This document shows, one piece after another, positions 1-64,000 of a stretch of DNA of 64,000 bases; within the stretch, counting starts at the first letter, position 1, and every line of letters starts with the position of its first letter. The notes below the pieces were generated by a model that saw only the letters and a program-made list of their open reading frames with translations, was not told the origin of the DNA and searched no databases. The translations under genes and the position numbers were made by a program. Source of the DNA: Amorphochlora amoebiformis (taxonomy: Eukaryota; Cercozoa; Chlorarachniophyceae). The stretch spans positions 62,001 through 126,000 of the forward strand of contig BAAHQB010000211.1 of assembly GCA_054601695.1 (NCBI GenBank), written 5' to 3'.

Positions 1-1272
<1,272 letters not shown>

Positions 1273-1407
1273 TCGGAGCCGAGAAATTAGGTTTTTAATT
1301 TGTCGGGTTTGGATTCCGAGAAAATGAAACTGTTCTCCTGGGACATTTAGCAAATCGGACATATTACACGGTTCGCATATAATATATATTCGCAAGGAGA
1401 TTCAACC
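1273..1407. promoter_or_regulatory. Putative bidirectional promoter
   Basis: About 135 bp separate the ATG of the minus-strand gene (1272) from the likely ATG of the plus-strand gene (1408). The divergent spacing suggests a shared promoter. No TATA box or other core element is clear. This is inference from gene layout only. Confidence 0.3.
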
Positions 1408-7271
<5,864 letters not shown>

Positions 7272-7315
7272 GTAACTTACATCAACATATAAACAAATCA
7301 ATATATATATAAATA

Positions 7316-7382
<67 letters not shown>

Positions 7383-7447
7383 AGCACTGTTGTATGACAA
7401 GCAGTAGCAGTCTGTCTGATGATTGAAACCCATTCCAATCCGACGGT

Positions 7448-7612
7448 TTCAATCATGCCACGTGTCAATCATGCCACGTGTCAATCATGCCACGTGTCAA
7501 TCATGCCACGTGTCAATCATGCCACGTGTCAATCATGCCACGTGTCAATCATGCCACGTGTCAATCATGCCACGTGCCAATCATGCCACGTGTCAATCAT
7601 GCCACGTGTTAA
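7448..7612 (+). repeat. 16-bp minisatellite carrying CACGTG
   Basis: About ten near-perfect units of tcaatcatgccacgtg. Each contains the palindrome CACGTG, an E-box/G-box core. It lies between the last placed exon of the plus-strand gene and the GTPase gene. Confidence 0.95.
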
Positions 7613-7900
7613 TTCTCACCTCAACTCGAATGGGACAGAGTTCCTAACAGCACAGAATACTCTACAATCGAATCTTCGGGGAACCTTCCGAAGAGTAGTG
7701 ATATGCCCTGACGTCACGCAGTGTCACTTGATGTCCAAAGCCTTGTCACTACCATGTTGTCATGGACAAGACGGTTGCCCAAGAATTTCTGGAATCTCCA
7801 ACGATCTCCAGCGATCTCCAACGATCTCCAGATATCTCCAACGATCTCCGTATGGCTATGGTTGTGGCTGTGGCTATGTTTTTGTATACTTGATGGATAT
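7613..7900. other. Non-repetitive spacer with TGACGTCA and short ATCTCC repeats
   Basis: Contains a CRE-like TGACGTCA (about 7708) and a run of 9-bp units like cgatctcca (about 7800-7845). No exon could be supported. Part of it resembles 12760-12830. Confidence 0.5.
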
Positions 7901-7920
7901 GAATTGATTGGGTTGCACAC

Positions 7921-8625
<705 letters not shown>

Positions 8626-8632
8626 TACTAGG

Positions 8633-8795
8633 GTTAGGGATTAGAGATAGAGATACCATTACCCTTACCCTTAGTGTTAGGGTTAGGGTTAGGGTTAGGG
8701 TTAGGGTTAGGGTTAGGGTTAGGGTTAGGGTTAGGGTTAGGGTTGGGCTTAGGGTTAGGATTATGGGTCGGGTTAGGGATAGATATTATCCCATG
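8633..8795. repeat. Interstitial TTAGGG array
   Basis: About 15-20 TTAGGG-type units with a few variants lie upstream of the GTPase gene. Confidence 0.95.
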
Positions 8796-8828
8796 CAACC
8801 TATGTTTTCATATGTAGAATACTTATAG

Positions 8829-8830
8829 AA

Positions 8831-8887
<57 letters not shown>
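8829..8887. repeat. (TTA)n trinucleotide repeat
   Basis: About 19 uninterrupted tta units end 16 bp before the proposed ATG of the GTPase gene. Confidence 0.95.
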
Positions 8888-8888
<1 letters not shown>

Positions 8889-8902
8889 CATACATACTAT
8901 AT

Positions 8903-14433
<5,531 letters not shown>

Positions 14434-14472
14434 ACTCAAATTGTAAAATTCAAGTTTTCGATGCATGTTTCA

Positions 14473-14520
<48 letters not shown>

Positions 14521-14552
14521 TGTATACATTTTCATCTATTTATACCCCGTAG

Positions 14553-14602
<50 letters not shown>

Positions 14603-14634
14603 ATATATATATATAAATACGTCTTTGTCATGAT

Positions 14635-14952
14635 ATGTACGTATCGTTTACAATCTTCCCAAAGGCAGCGAGATATTGTCACAACATCCTTTCGAATTCA
14701 CTTAGAGGCGAGACTACTTCCACACAAGATGCGCAAGAGTTTTCGACATCAGTTATCGATATCTTACGCACCGTTCAGATGACTCATCGAGGGCGAAATG
14801 CTGGTTGTGAGCAGATTATATCAAAGACGAGTTTTCATCAACCCACGGGACGTGTCACAGTAGATGTGTTGTTCTCATGGCTAGGAGGTCCGGGAATCGG
14901 TCCAAAAAAAAAAGTCGTCGATCTGTTTTCTAGATTCTCTGGATTGTTCTGA
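14635..14952 (+). CDS. Possible ubiquitin-specific protease fragment
   Basis: An open frame of 105 codons contains TQDAQEFSTSVIDILRTV. It resembles the QQDAxEFxxxLLDxL box of ubiquitin-specific proteases. The catalytic Cys and His boxes are not seen nearby, so this could be a terminal exon, a fragment, or chance similarity. It may also start inside an exon with an acceptor near 14663 (AAGGCAG). It follows the GTPase stop by about 200 bp on the same strand. Confidence 0.3.
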   Translation: MYVSFTIFPKAARYCHNILSNSLRGETTSTQDAQEFSTSVIDILRTVQMTHRGRNAGCEQIISKTSFHQPTGRVTVDVLFSWLGGPGIGPKKKVVDLFSRFSGLF

Positions 14953-15380
14953 ATTGTCTGGATTGTCTAGATACTAGATGTATTTTAATTGGGCTTGTCT
15001 CAAGTTATCTATGTTATTATCAACTTAATACATCGATTACTATCTAGGCTATCAATATATACTAGATATATATATCTAGATATGTATATATATATATATA
15101 TCTACTAGATCTATATTCCGCATGATAGCATATTTTTATGTAAATGTATAGTATAGATATACTAGTAATAAATACTAATAATACACACCACACACACATA
15201 TATATAACTCAATTCATGATGAATTAACAGACTAAATATTCCAGAGTTTACATAAGTAACATATAACAAGCACATCATCTAAATCACCCAAACTGAACAT
15301 CATCTAAATCACCCAAACTGAACATCAAAAAGTGATATGGACTAGACTCCACAGCTATATATCGTCACCTGTATCTAGTG
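14953..15380. other. AT-rich spacer
   Basis: CTAG-rich, with a 25-bp tandem duplication (catctaaatcacccaaactg) at about 15277-15325. No gene was seen. Confidence 0.5.
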
Positions 15381-15387
15381 TATATGG

Positions 15388-15605
15388 TCATCGATGAATC
15401 TGAGTCAGACGACGATGATTAAAGTGCATGGCAGACATTGGCAGTGTATGCAGAGTGTAAGTCCCGGATAAGGTCATCGATCTGGTCGATGCATCAGGAT
15501 TCAGGAGCTTCTGGATAAAATCTTCGATCTGTCGGTTGGAATGTTAAGCAGAAAATCTCTCTATCTAATACAACCAATCAGTTACATGAGTCGCTGGTTT
15601 TTATA

Positions 15606-15701
<96 letters not shown>

Positions 15702-15729
15702 TGTAGCAAGTGTGTAACATGATACATAC

Positions 15730-15775
<46 letters not shown>

Positions 15776-15864
15776 ATATGTGTGTGTATGTGTGTGTGTG
15801 TGTGTGTTGTAGGCTTGTAGCATGTGTGTAACATAATACATACATACATATAATAATAATAATA

Positions 15865-15914
<50 letters not shown>

Positions 15915-16060
15915 GTCTCTCTCTCTCTGTGTGTGTGTGTGTGTGTGTTGTACCATGTGTGTAACATGCACACGTCGGTAAGAGGCTTCCAATAGTGGCG
16001 GCTCCAGAAATGGAATGCGATAAATTAAAGACTTAACATCCCCAAACTTTAAAATGTCGG
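15388..16060 (-). CDS. Terminal exons of an unknown minus-strand gene
   Basis: Two exons join in phase: 15972-16060, after a T-rich acceptor, and 15388-15528 (TGA). The first reads [20 protein letters not shown] and continues PLLEASYRR. The second starts [18 protein letters not shown]. The latter recalls the end of a protein-kinase fold (DxIxKLLxxDPxxR), but that is weak. The upstream exon is missing and would have to lie opposite the plus-strand gene at 16115, which lowers confidence. A plus-strand reading of 15379-15458 ending in GTAAGT is the competing explanation. Confidence 0.3.
15605..15960. repeat. (TA)n / (TG)n with three copies of a short flank
   Basis: The segment ttgtagcaagtgtgtaacat, with variants, recurs at about 15700, 15806 and 15947 after (TG)n runs. 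Confidence 0.8.
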
Positions 16061-16114
16061 CTCAAAGAATAAAAAAACACCGGACTACTAGCTTCTACTG
16101 CCTGAGACTACCGC

Positions 16115-16959
16115 ATGATCGATATCAGCGAACATCATTGCAACGAAAAGAAATCCGGAAAAAAGGGCGGGGCCGGCAATGCCCAGGACGCTTCCCAAAG
16201 AACTTCTCCAGCAGTGATAAGCAAGAGCAGATCAAACGTCAGCCTGGAGAGGAAGCTTGGCGCTAGGGTAGACGCCGAATCAACCGGAAAAAAATACGCA
16301 AAGGAAGCTAGCAAATACGCGGAGACGAACTCAAAGATAGAGCGAAAGATAGATAGAAAAAAGAGCCCTAGGGACGTCAGAATAGCCAGACTGCAAGCAG
16401 ATTTTAGGATTCGTTCCCACGTTCAGGCAACGATCCAACAGACAAGAGAGATGGTCACCACGCTCCAAAACCTTGCAGCAGAAGTCGCCCAGGACCAGAA
16501 TGCCCATGATAGACCGAGGATCAACGAAATCGTGGGGGAGCTAAAGCACATCAGCACCAGCTTTGAGGATTGTGGCCGCAAGTACATTAATACAATTGAA
16601 GTATTTTTCGTCCACTTCTCAAAGAGTGGTGAAGAACTTATTGATAACACCGATATAATGCTCCGACAAGTCGACAACTTCGTAACTTTACCCGAGGAGT
16701 ACGGTTCCGTACCCGAGAACCACGTAACTGTACCCGAGGACTACGTGTCTGTAGCCGAGACTACAAAGGGAATTGTCCGTCGTCTTAGCGCTCTACAACG
16801 TAACCTTGCTCGAATTCGCGAAGAAATTCTGGACGTCCAAAGCCACATTGCAAATTCTCCTTCGGAGTGGAGGGAGATGAAGCCTCTCACTCAATTCCTT
16901 CCGAATATAGAAATCAAACTAAAGGTATATAATATATTACACATATATATTATATATAT

Positions 16960-17003
<44 letters not shown>

Positions 17004-17131
17004 GTATATATATATAATGTATATATACATATATATATACTACTACACGAACAAAATGTACCAACATAGATAATAATATACGTCTATCATGACCTAAAAT
17101 ATGCAATAGCATATATGTATATATGCAGCAC

Positions 17132-17205
<74 letters not shown>

Positions 17206-17585
17206 ATCCAACACAGGTCCTCGGCTTCACCACCAGCGTCCTAAAACTTTGCTTCAGCTCCTCTCCCGAAACACCGCCGAATTCTCCTCCGTTATTCAAC
17301 GCCAGCTTCAATACACCCGGGCTCGGTGTCCACGTCTCCATCCCTGACCCCAACGAGCATCTCTTAGCCCTTCTCGAGAGAGCCGATGAGAAAGGAGTGG
17401 CGTTACAGAGGGAGATATCCAGTTGGCGAAACAATATTGCGATAAGTACCGCGGAGCTAGAAGTATGCCTACTCCAGCACGCAACTCTCCGACCGCAAGA
17501 TACGGGTGGCGGTCGGGAGACGACAGGTACTATTAAATTGAAATTTGTAGACAAGTGCACATTTATGTATGTGAATGTGTATTAG
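16115..17585 (+). CDS. Unknown coiled-coil protein
   Basis: Exon 1 runs 16115-16924 (270 codons, the longest non-repetitive open frame in the window) and ends AAG|GTATAT. Exon 2 runs 17217-17585 and joins in phase 0 after AACACAG. The protein is up to 392 aa. It begins with a basic, Ser/Lys-rich region of about 100 residues, followed by heptad-rich segments (for example [20 protein letters not shown]) separated by an acidic repeat of the type VPEDYVS. Exon 2 adds [20 protein letters not shown] and ends in a Gly-rich stretch. A donor at GACAG|GTACTA near 17527 could replace the last 19 residues. The family is not recognised; a cytoskeletal or scaffold role is only a guess from composition. Confidence 0.65.
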
Positions 17586-17619
17586 TATATATGAATACGC
17601 TACATGCATGTAAACTAGT

Positions 17620-18115
<496 letters not shown>

Positions 18116-18125
18116 TATGTATGAC

Positions 18126-23332
<5,207 letters not shown>

Positions 23333-23771
23333 GCGGTCAAATTTTCAATTTGAGCGCCGCTATCATAGATTCATAATCAAGACGTACTGGTGCTACTGGT
23401 ACTATGGTATATATATATATTTCTAGTATTTCTAGTATTTGTTGACTTATAATAACAGATGAACGGATAATAATTCGCTAGGCTTTCGCCTACCTAGGCT
23501 GTCTCAGACTGTCTAGACTGTTATCTCATATCATATACCAGTATATACAATATAACTCCACATAATATGATCTTCTATCAGATTCTGACCGTCTAGACCG
23601 TGCGTTCGGTCTATTTTCAGAGTCAACCTAGATATTATAACCGGTTGATAGAGCTATGTATATGTATAGTAGAGTCTCTAAACTGAGTACGGAGATATCA
23701 GTATCTTCGGCTTCGAATCAGCACTACGTACTGACGTACTACTAGTACTAGAATAATGACTCTTGTTTTTG
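23333..23771. other. Intergenic spacer between two minus-strand genes
   Basis: AT-rich unique sequence with CTAG-containing short palindromes (for example gtctagac). No exon is supported. It should hold the promoter of the 18126-23332 gene. Confidence 0.4.
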
Positions 23772-37101
<13,330 letters not shown>

Positions 37102-37122
37102 CTTAATAGATAAACGGATATT

Positions 37123-37740
<618 letters not shown>

Positions 37741-37760
37741 TTTTCATACATATTAGTATA

Positions 37761-38492
<732 letters not shown>

Positions 38493-38567
38493 GGCGGAAC
38501 TACGCAGTGGTCACCGGAACCCAGAGTAAAGGATATCAAAATGGGATATACTCATATCGATGACTAG

Positions 38568-39480
38568 ATATGAAGACGAAAATCTCGGAATCCATGTATA
38601 TTCACTTTTAAATATCCTGATATCTATATTCGGGTATGCTAAGACATACATTTTGAGATATATCCAATATCCAAATATATATTATACAGATATCTAAACT
38701 TAGTATTCTGCATACTAGTACTGTAATATTTAAATAATATGTAATGAATATAACATATATTCAGAATCTAATATACTAAATTTTCCTTATTTCTGCGGTC
38801 TGGCTGACACAGCGCTTTCCCCCCGACACACAGCCCTTTTTCTCGTCTCTACAAGGGGGGAGGGTGTCATTTTTTTTCAAAATGAGGTATCCACCTAATA
38901 ACCAACATAGATTTTATCCATACCGTGGAAAATTCGAAAGAAATCAAGCGGGGGTGGATAGATTGCGTTTATTTTTATCTATCGTCTGGCTTCGGGGCAT
39001 AAAAATTTAGAAAAAGGAAAAAAAAAAAAGGGAGGGGATACAGGCGCTTCCAGGATTGATTTATTTTTCTGGGGGGGGGGAAGGCCTGGAGGGGTACCTA
39101 CAAACGAGGGGTACTTTTCGAATCTTAATATTATCTTTCGAGGTGAAGGGGAAAGGGTGACTTGAACACACATAGAAAAGGCTTATTTTAGGTAAAAAAA
39201 ACGTCAGCATACGCTGTATACACCCCGTGTGCAATCTACGAACCGTAGCAGTCGGTGGAGGAGAAGGGGGGGGGAGAATAATAATAATATTTCGCTGGAG
39301 GTAGGGTTAGGAACGGGTGACGTAGACATGCACGTGATCTGCTGAAGTGTGTTTTTTGCTCGAAGAGAGAGAATAGAGAGATAGATAGAGAGAGAGAGAG
39401 AGAAAGAAACAACGTATGAGAGAGAAAGGTAGCCGAAAAGATAACGATTCAGTGTTAGATATGGATCGCATTGTATATAT
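38568..39480. other. Spacer upstream of the Hsp70 gene
   Basis: Unique AT-rich sequence with G-runs near 39070 and 39265 and a GA-rich stretch at 39364-39430. A minus-strand open frame (38979-39173) is proline/phenylalanine low complexity and not convincing. The Hsp70 promoter is expected here. Confidence 0.4.
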
Positions 39481-39489
39481 ATATATATA

Positions 39490-39547
39490 TATCTCAGGCA
39501 AGAACAAGTGTTATTCATCGTGTTTATAGGGGGATTACTGTCTTTCG

Positions 39548-39579
<32 letters not shown>

Positions 39580-39635
39580 TATATATATATATATAAAATA
39601 AAATTATTCATCGTATTTATGGGGGGATTACTGTC

Positions 39636-39690
<55 letters not shown>

Positions 39691-39751
39691 GCAAGAACAA
39701 GTGTTATTCATCGTGTTTATAGGGGGATTACTGTCTTTCGTATATATATAT

Positions 39752-39797
<46 letters not shown>

Positions 39798-39849
39798 CAG
39801 ACAAGAACAAGTGTTATTCATAGTATTTATGGGGGGATTACTGTCTTTC

Positions 39850-39881
<32 letters not shown>

Positions 39882-39933
39882 TCAGACAAGAACAAGTGTT
39901 ATTCATAGTATTTATGGGGGGATTACTGTCTTT

Positions 39934-39989
<56 letters not shown>

Positions 39990-40043
39990 TCAGACAAGAA
40001 CAAGTGTTATTCATAGTATTTATGGGGGGATTACTGTCTTTCA

Positions 40044-40096
<53 letters not shown>

Positions 40097-40100
40097 TCAG
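39490..40100 (+). repeat. Six truncated copies of the membrane-anchor exon of the Hsp70 gene
   Basis: agacaagaacaagtgttatt through ggattactgtctttc recurs at about 39499, 39601 (shortened), 39689, 39799, 39889 and 39991. Each has its acceptor (atatcag) and each then falls back into (TA)n. The seventh copy, at 40101, continues into the full exon. Confidence 0.95.
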
Positions 40101-53716
<13,616 letters not shown>

Positions 53717-53967
53717 GGAGTAAATCATCGTTCGGTCTATAGATCTTGTATTTGGTCTATATTGCGTAATTATGCCTAATTATATACGTCATAGTATGTT
53801 TCTCGCAAATTTAAATTTAAACTTTAGTAGTAAACTTCACGGTGTTGTAGTCTAGTACTATATATATGCACGTGGTATATAAATTCATATCATGATTGTA
53901 TAATCTAGTAATTTAGTGAATCGATAATTTATTAGAGTGTGTGAGGCTGTCTCTAGTGTCTGTCGTA

Positions 53968-54132
53968 ATGGCGAGAGAGGCGGTGGGAGACTACTTACAA
54001 GGGGTATCTAGGGTATGTCCCGCGCGGACCGAGTATCCCCGGGATTCCCTAGATTCCAGACGGGATTCCCCCGGACATAGATATATCATGATTGATTATG
54101 TTCACAATTTCAATGAAATTTCATCCTGGTAG
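53968..54132 (+). CDS. Small open frame of uncertain status
   Basis: From an ATG (MAREAVGDYLQGVSR and onward) the frame stays open for 54 codons in a locally GC-richer island between the convergent ends of the Hsp70 and eL28 genes. A donor-like G|GTATCT follows codon 12. No partner exon was found, and it may be noncoding. Confidence 0.2.
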   Translation: MAREAVGDYLQGVSRVCPARTEYPRDSLDSRRDSPGHRYIMIDYVHNFNEISSW

Positions 54133-54309
54133 TCTATAGTTACTGTAGTACTAGCTAGCCTTTAGTAGCTTAGTACGCGTAGCACTTGTTACATGTGACA
54201 TGTCTAGATGTGACATGTCTAGATGTCACATGTCCATCATTTAGCTAGAAACAGTTCCGTATCAATAATCTAGATTCTTAACTACACGCGTAATAGTTGT
54301 CATATATAA

Positions 54310-54497
<188 letters not shown>

Positions 54498-54628
54498 TCT
54501 AGTCTAACTCAGAACAGCTTAAAGTTCCAGTGGGGTACACACATACACTCATCTAGACATATATATATATATATGTATATATATATATGTTATATATATA
54601 TATATATATATCATATACATATGCATAT

Positions 54629-54685
<57 letters not shown>

Positions 54686-54775
54686 CCAACAAAAAGGAAC
54701 GTATGCACGAGATCTCCAACCATGATCACGATATCAAACCTCACGCTACGCCACATCATCATTTACGCGCACGCG

Positions 54776-54985
54776 CCTTAGCTGACACGTGTATCCGGAG
54801 CCAGCTGACACGTGTATCCGGAGCCAGCTGACACGTGTATCCGGAGCCAGCTGACACGTGTGTCCGGAGCCAGCTGACACGTGTATCCGGAGCCAGCTGA
54901 CACGTGTATCCGGAACCAGCTGACACGTGTGTCCGGAGCCAGCTGACACGTGTGTCCGGAGCTAGCCGACACGTGTGTCATCGGA
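54776..54985 (+). repeat. 24-bp minisatellite carrying ACACGTGT
   Basis: About nine units of cagctgacacgtgtatccgg plus agc lie just beyond the 3' end of the eL28 gene. Confidence 0.97.
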
Positions 54986-55001
54986 GGTTCTGCTAGCACG
55001 C

Positions 55002-55166
55002 TTATTCTTCCTCCTCTTTATCTTTTAATTTGGAAATAATATCTTCGATGTTGGCCTTGGAGGAGAGAGCATTCTTAAGCTTCAGGTAGCGAGCGACCGT
55101 AGCGTCGGAGATGTCGGCGCGGTAGTAGCTATGTGTTATGGATGTATGTGTGGATATGTGGATATA

Positions 55167-55230
<64 letters not shown>

Positions 55231-55309
55231 TTATTACATATATACCTGAGTTTTGTGGCTTTAGTAATGGAGGCAATGTTGCGCTTATTGCTACGGCTTA
55301 ACCCATACC

Positions 55310-55366
<57 letters not shown>

Positions 55367-55845
55367 TTCTCACATAGAGAGGCAACAGAGAAAAAACGAG
55401 AGGAGAGAGAGAGAGAGAGCAGAAAGCGCGCGAAAAAGAGAGAGAGAGAGAGAGAGCAGAAAGCGCGCGAAAGAGAGAGAGAGAGCAGAAAGCGCGCGAA
55501 AGAGAGAGAGAGAGAGCAGAAAGCGCGCGAAAGAGAGAGAGAGAGCAGAAAGCGCGCGAAAGAGAGAGAGAGAGCAGAAAGCGCGCGAAAGAGAGAGAGA
55601 GAGCAGAAAGCGCGCGAAAAAGGAATTAGGAGCGGTTGTAAAAGAGAGGGAGAGAGAGAGAGATAGAAAGGGAAAAGAAATAGAGATTCGAGATTCGAGA
55701 TTCGAGATTCGAGATTCGAGTTTCGAGATTCGAGATGTCTGAGACTTACTTGGCGAAGGCCTTGGTGGGCTTGTTCGCTTTCTTGCATTTCACGGAGAGG
55801 ACGAGACTCTTCTTGCCCTTGGAATCGGTTACCTCGCTAACCTGA

Positions 55846-55903
<58 letters not shown>

Positions 55904-55982
55904 CTATATATATATATATATGTGTGTGTGTGTATTTATATATATTATGTATGCATGTATATATAAATATATATATTGATAT

Positions 55983-56028
<46 letters not shown>

Positions 56029-56090
56029 ACATATAATTTTTTATTATATATATATATATGTATAATATTATATCATTTATATATATACAC

Positions 56091-56173
<83 letters not shown>

Positions 56174-56266
56174 ACCCCAACGCTCTTGGAGTTGCAAAGA
56201 CCAGAGAACTTGTAGGTGCTGGAAATTATATTATATATATTATATATATATTTTTATATAAATATA

Positions 56267-56365
<99 letters not shown>

Positions 56366-56366
56366 G

Positions 56367-56402
<36 letters not shown>

Positions 56403-56446
56403 CATATATACATATATATTAATGTATACGTATAATATACGTATAT

Positions 56447-56478
<32 letters not shown>

Positions 56479-56626
56479 TTTTATATATATATATATATAA
56501 TATTTCTAAAGTTAATATTTACTCACATGAATGTAAAAAATACATGATTAGTGATATATATATATATATATATGTATGTATATAAAGGCACTTATATATA
56601 GAGGCACACACACACACACATATATA

Positions 56627-56671
<45 letters not shown>

Positions 56672-56964
56672 TATATATACATAACCAAGTATAGATATTC
56701 CTATACACACACACAATCCTAAGGCACGTGCCTCCTTACCCCCCTTTATCTCCTCCTCTCTCCCCCCCCCCCCGTTTGTATCTCTGAATAATGTATCTTC
56801 GAAAACCGCGCTCAAATTCTCGAATTTTCTCCAAAATTTCTCTCGTACCTAAGGTTGGTAGGGTTGTTGGGTTCCGAAGAGAAAGTGATTCCATCCTTCT
56901 TGACTTGAAATGCGTTGTGCTTGCGAACAAGCAGCCACTGAAGCTGATCCGAAGCCAAAGCCAT
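55002..56964 (-). CDS. RPL28: 60S ribosomal protein eL28
   Basis: Five exons: 56849-56964 (ATG), 56174-56216, 55750-55841, 55246-55308, 55002-55128 (TAA). All joins agree in phase, giving 146 aa against about 137 in animals. The N-terminal pattern [19 protein letters not shown], then [13 protein letters not shown], followed by [14 protein letters not shown] is the typical eL28 start. The next exon ([17 protein letters not shown]) fits the central beta strands. The basic [19 protein letters not shown] segment and the [16 protein letters not shown] helix complete the fold. The C terminus is acidic (KDKEEEE), unusual beside the basic animal form but seen in protist homologues. It would sit on the 60S surface. 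It is divergent from the gene at 57391 and convergent with the Hsp70 gene. Confidence 0.93.
55395..55625 (+). repeat. Minisatellite of about 29 bp, GA-rich with GCGCGC
   Basis: About seven units of gagagagagagcagaaagcg plus cgcgaaa lie in eL28 intron 3. Confidence 0.95.
55683..55735 (+). repeat. 7-bp tandem repeat
   Basis: Seven to eight units of agattcg. Confidence 0.95.
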
Positions 56965-57390
56965 CTTTATGTGTGATTTCCTGTCATTTGAACATCAGAA
57001 CAAGAGAACTAAAGAGCAGAATTCGGAAGCGACTGGATGGGGGGGGGGGTTGGATCGAATTTGTGACTCCAAAGGGAACAAGGCGAGATATTTCTCGCTT
57101 TCCAAGGTGTCATTCGCCACGAAAACATGTATGTCAGGCTTCCATTACACGCACCTTTCGGCGAATTGTCAGCGGTAAATTTAAAACCCGACTTTTTAAT
57201 TTAAAGTTTCGGCATCCAGAGTGGCTCACATATCTAAGAGTATATATCTCGATATTGCTTCATATTATCATGCAACCTTGTGCGTGACGTGCTCATGTGT
57301 ACTATTATTCAACGTGACGTAACGCTAGATACATAGGAAGATTACCGTGACATAGCGTCATGTATCATAGGAGAACGAGATCTCGCACAC
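56965..57390. promoter_or_regulatory. Putative bidirectional promoter of eL28 and the redox-fold gene
   Basis: 426 bp of unique, less AT-rich sequence separate the two divergent ATGs. It contains gtgacgtaac (about 57313), near a CRE-like core. No TATA box is evident. The role is inferred from layout. Confidence 0.4.
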
Positions 57391-63559
<6,169 letters not shown>

Positions 63560-63663
63560 GTATAATTATATATATATATATATATATGTATATGTATATA
63601 TATATTTATATATATATATATATATTTGTATATATGTATATATATAATATCTATATATATATC

Positions 63664-63724
<61 letters not shown>

Positions 63725-63853
63725 TATATATATATTTACATATTCATAATATTATATATATATATATATATTAGTTATCTATTCCAACTTCACCCGTACA
63801 AATGTCCACACATCTACATACTATTGTATAAAAACACACATATATATATATAC

Positions 63854-63895
<42 letters not shown>

Positions 63896-64000
63896 ATAAT
63901 ATTGTAAAAACACAACAACATATGTATAAAAAACATACATATACATACTATAGTATAAAAACACAACTATATATGTATAAAAAACACACATATACATACT

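Noticed and set aside
17087-17560. 157-codon minus-strand frame opposite the second exon of the coiled-coil gene
   Set aside because: The plus-strand reading has heptad structure, proper splice borders and phase with exon 1. The minus frame has no supporting exon.
38979-39173. 64-codon minus-strand frame with poly-Phe and Pro
   Set aside because: Low complexity caused by A- and G-runs; no partner exon and no family resemblance.

Overview
This is nuclear DNA from an intron-rich eukaryote, probably an alga or other protist. Genes are broken into exons of about 12-120 nt with GT..AG borders. Gaps are filled with very long (TA)n tracts, telomere-type TTAGGG/CCCTAA arrays inside genes, and many minisatellites. 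No rRNA, tRNA, CRISPR array, transposase or reverse transcriptase was recognised. The lineage cannot be fixed from the sequence. All gene models were built by hand: open segments were joined only where splice borders and codon phase agreed. They are predictions without transcript support.

Layout, left to right. (1) A minus-strand membrane-anchored protein (1-1272, open at the left edge) is divergent from a plus-strand gene of unknown function (1408-7271, 3' end not found). (2) A divergent ARF/ARL-like small GTPase lies at 8903-14433 (+). (3) Weaker pieces follow: a possible ubiquitin-protease fragment (14635-14952 +) and a minus-strand gene end (15388-16060). (4) A coiled-coil protein is at 16115-17585 (+). 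(5) A six-exon minus-strand gene (18126-23332) has a plus-strand mitochondrion-targeted protein (21078-22355) inside one intron. (6) A 20-22 exon minus-strand gene fills 23772-37101; it carries an SH3-like LNGR-type module and a very basic tail. (7) A small minus-strand gene is at 37761-38492. (8) A 24-exon HSPA13/STCH-type Hsp70 runs from 40101 to 53716 (+). (9) Ribosomal protein eL28 is at 55002-56964 (-). (10) Divergent from it, a gene with an N-terminal coiled coil and a glutaredoxin/SH3BGR-like domain runs from 57391 to the right edge.

The most unusual property is the relation between exons and repeats. Many exons are surrounded by truncated copies of one of their own ends. Copies of the 5' part, with acceptor, lie upstream; copies of the 3' part, with donor, lie downstream. 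Each copy sits in the (TA)n or other repeat of the adjacent intron. I call this exon-edge stuttering. It is seen in nearly every well-modelled gene and on both strands. In addition, many introns are telomere-type arrays, and in several the array supplies the splice sites (donor GTTAGG, acceptor CCCTAG or CCCTAAG).

The genes do not form an evident pathway: an ER-type chaperone, a cytosolic ribosomal protein, a redox-fold protein, a GTPase and several unknowns. They look like ordinary housekeeping genes in an extraordinary repeat landscape.
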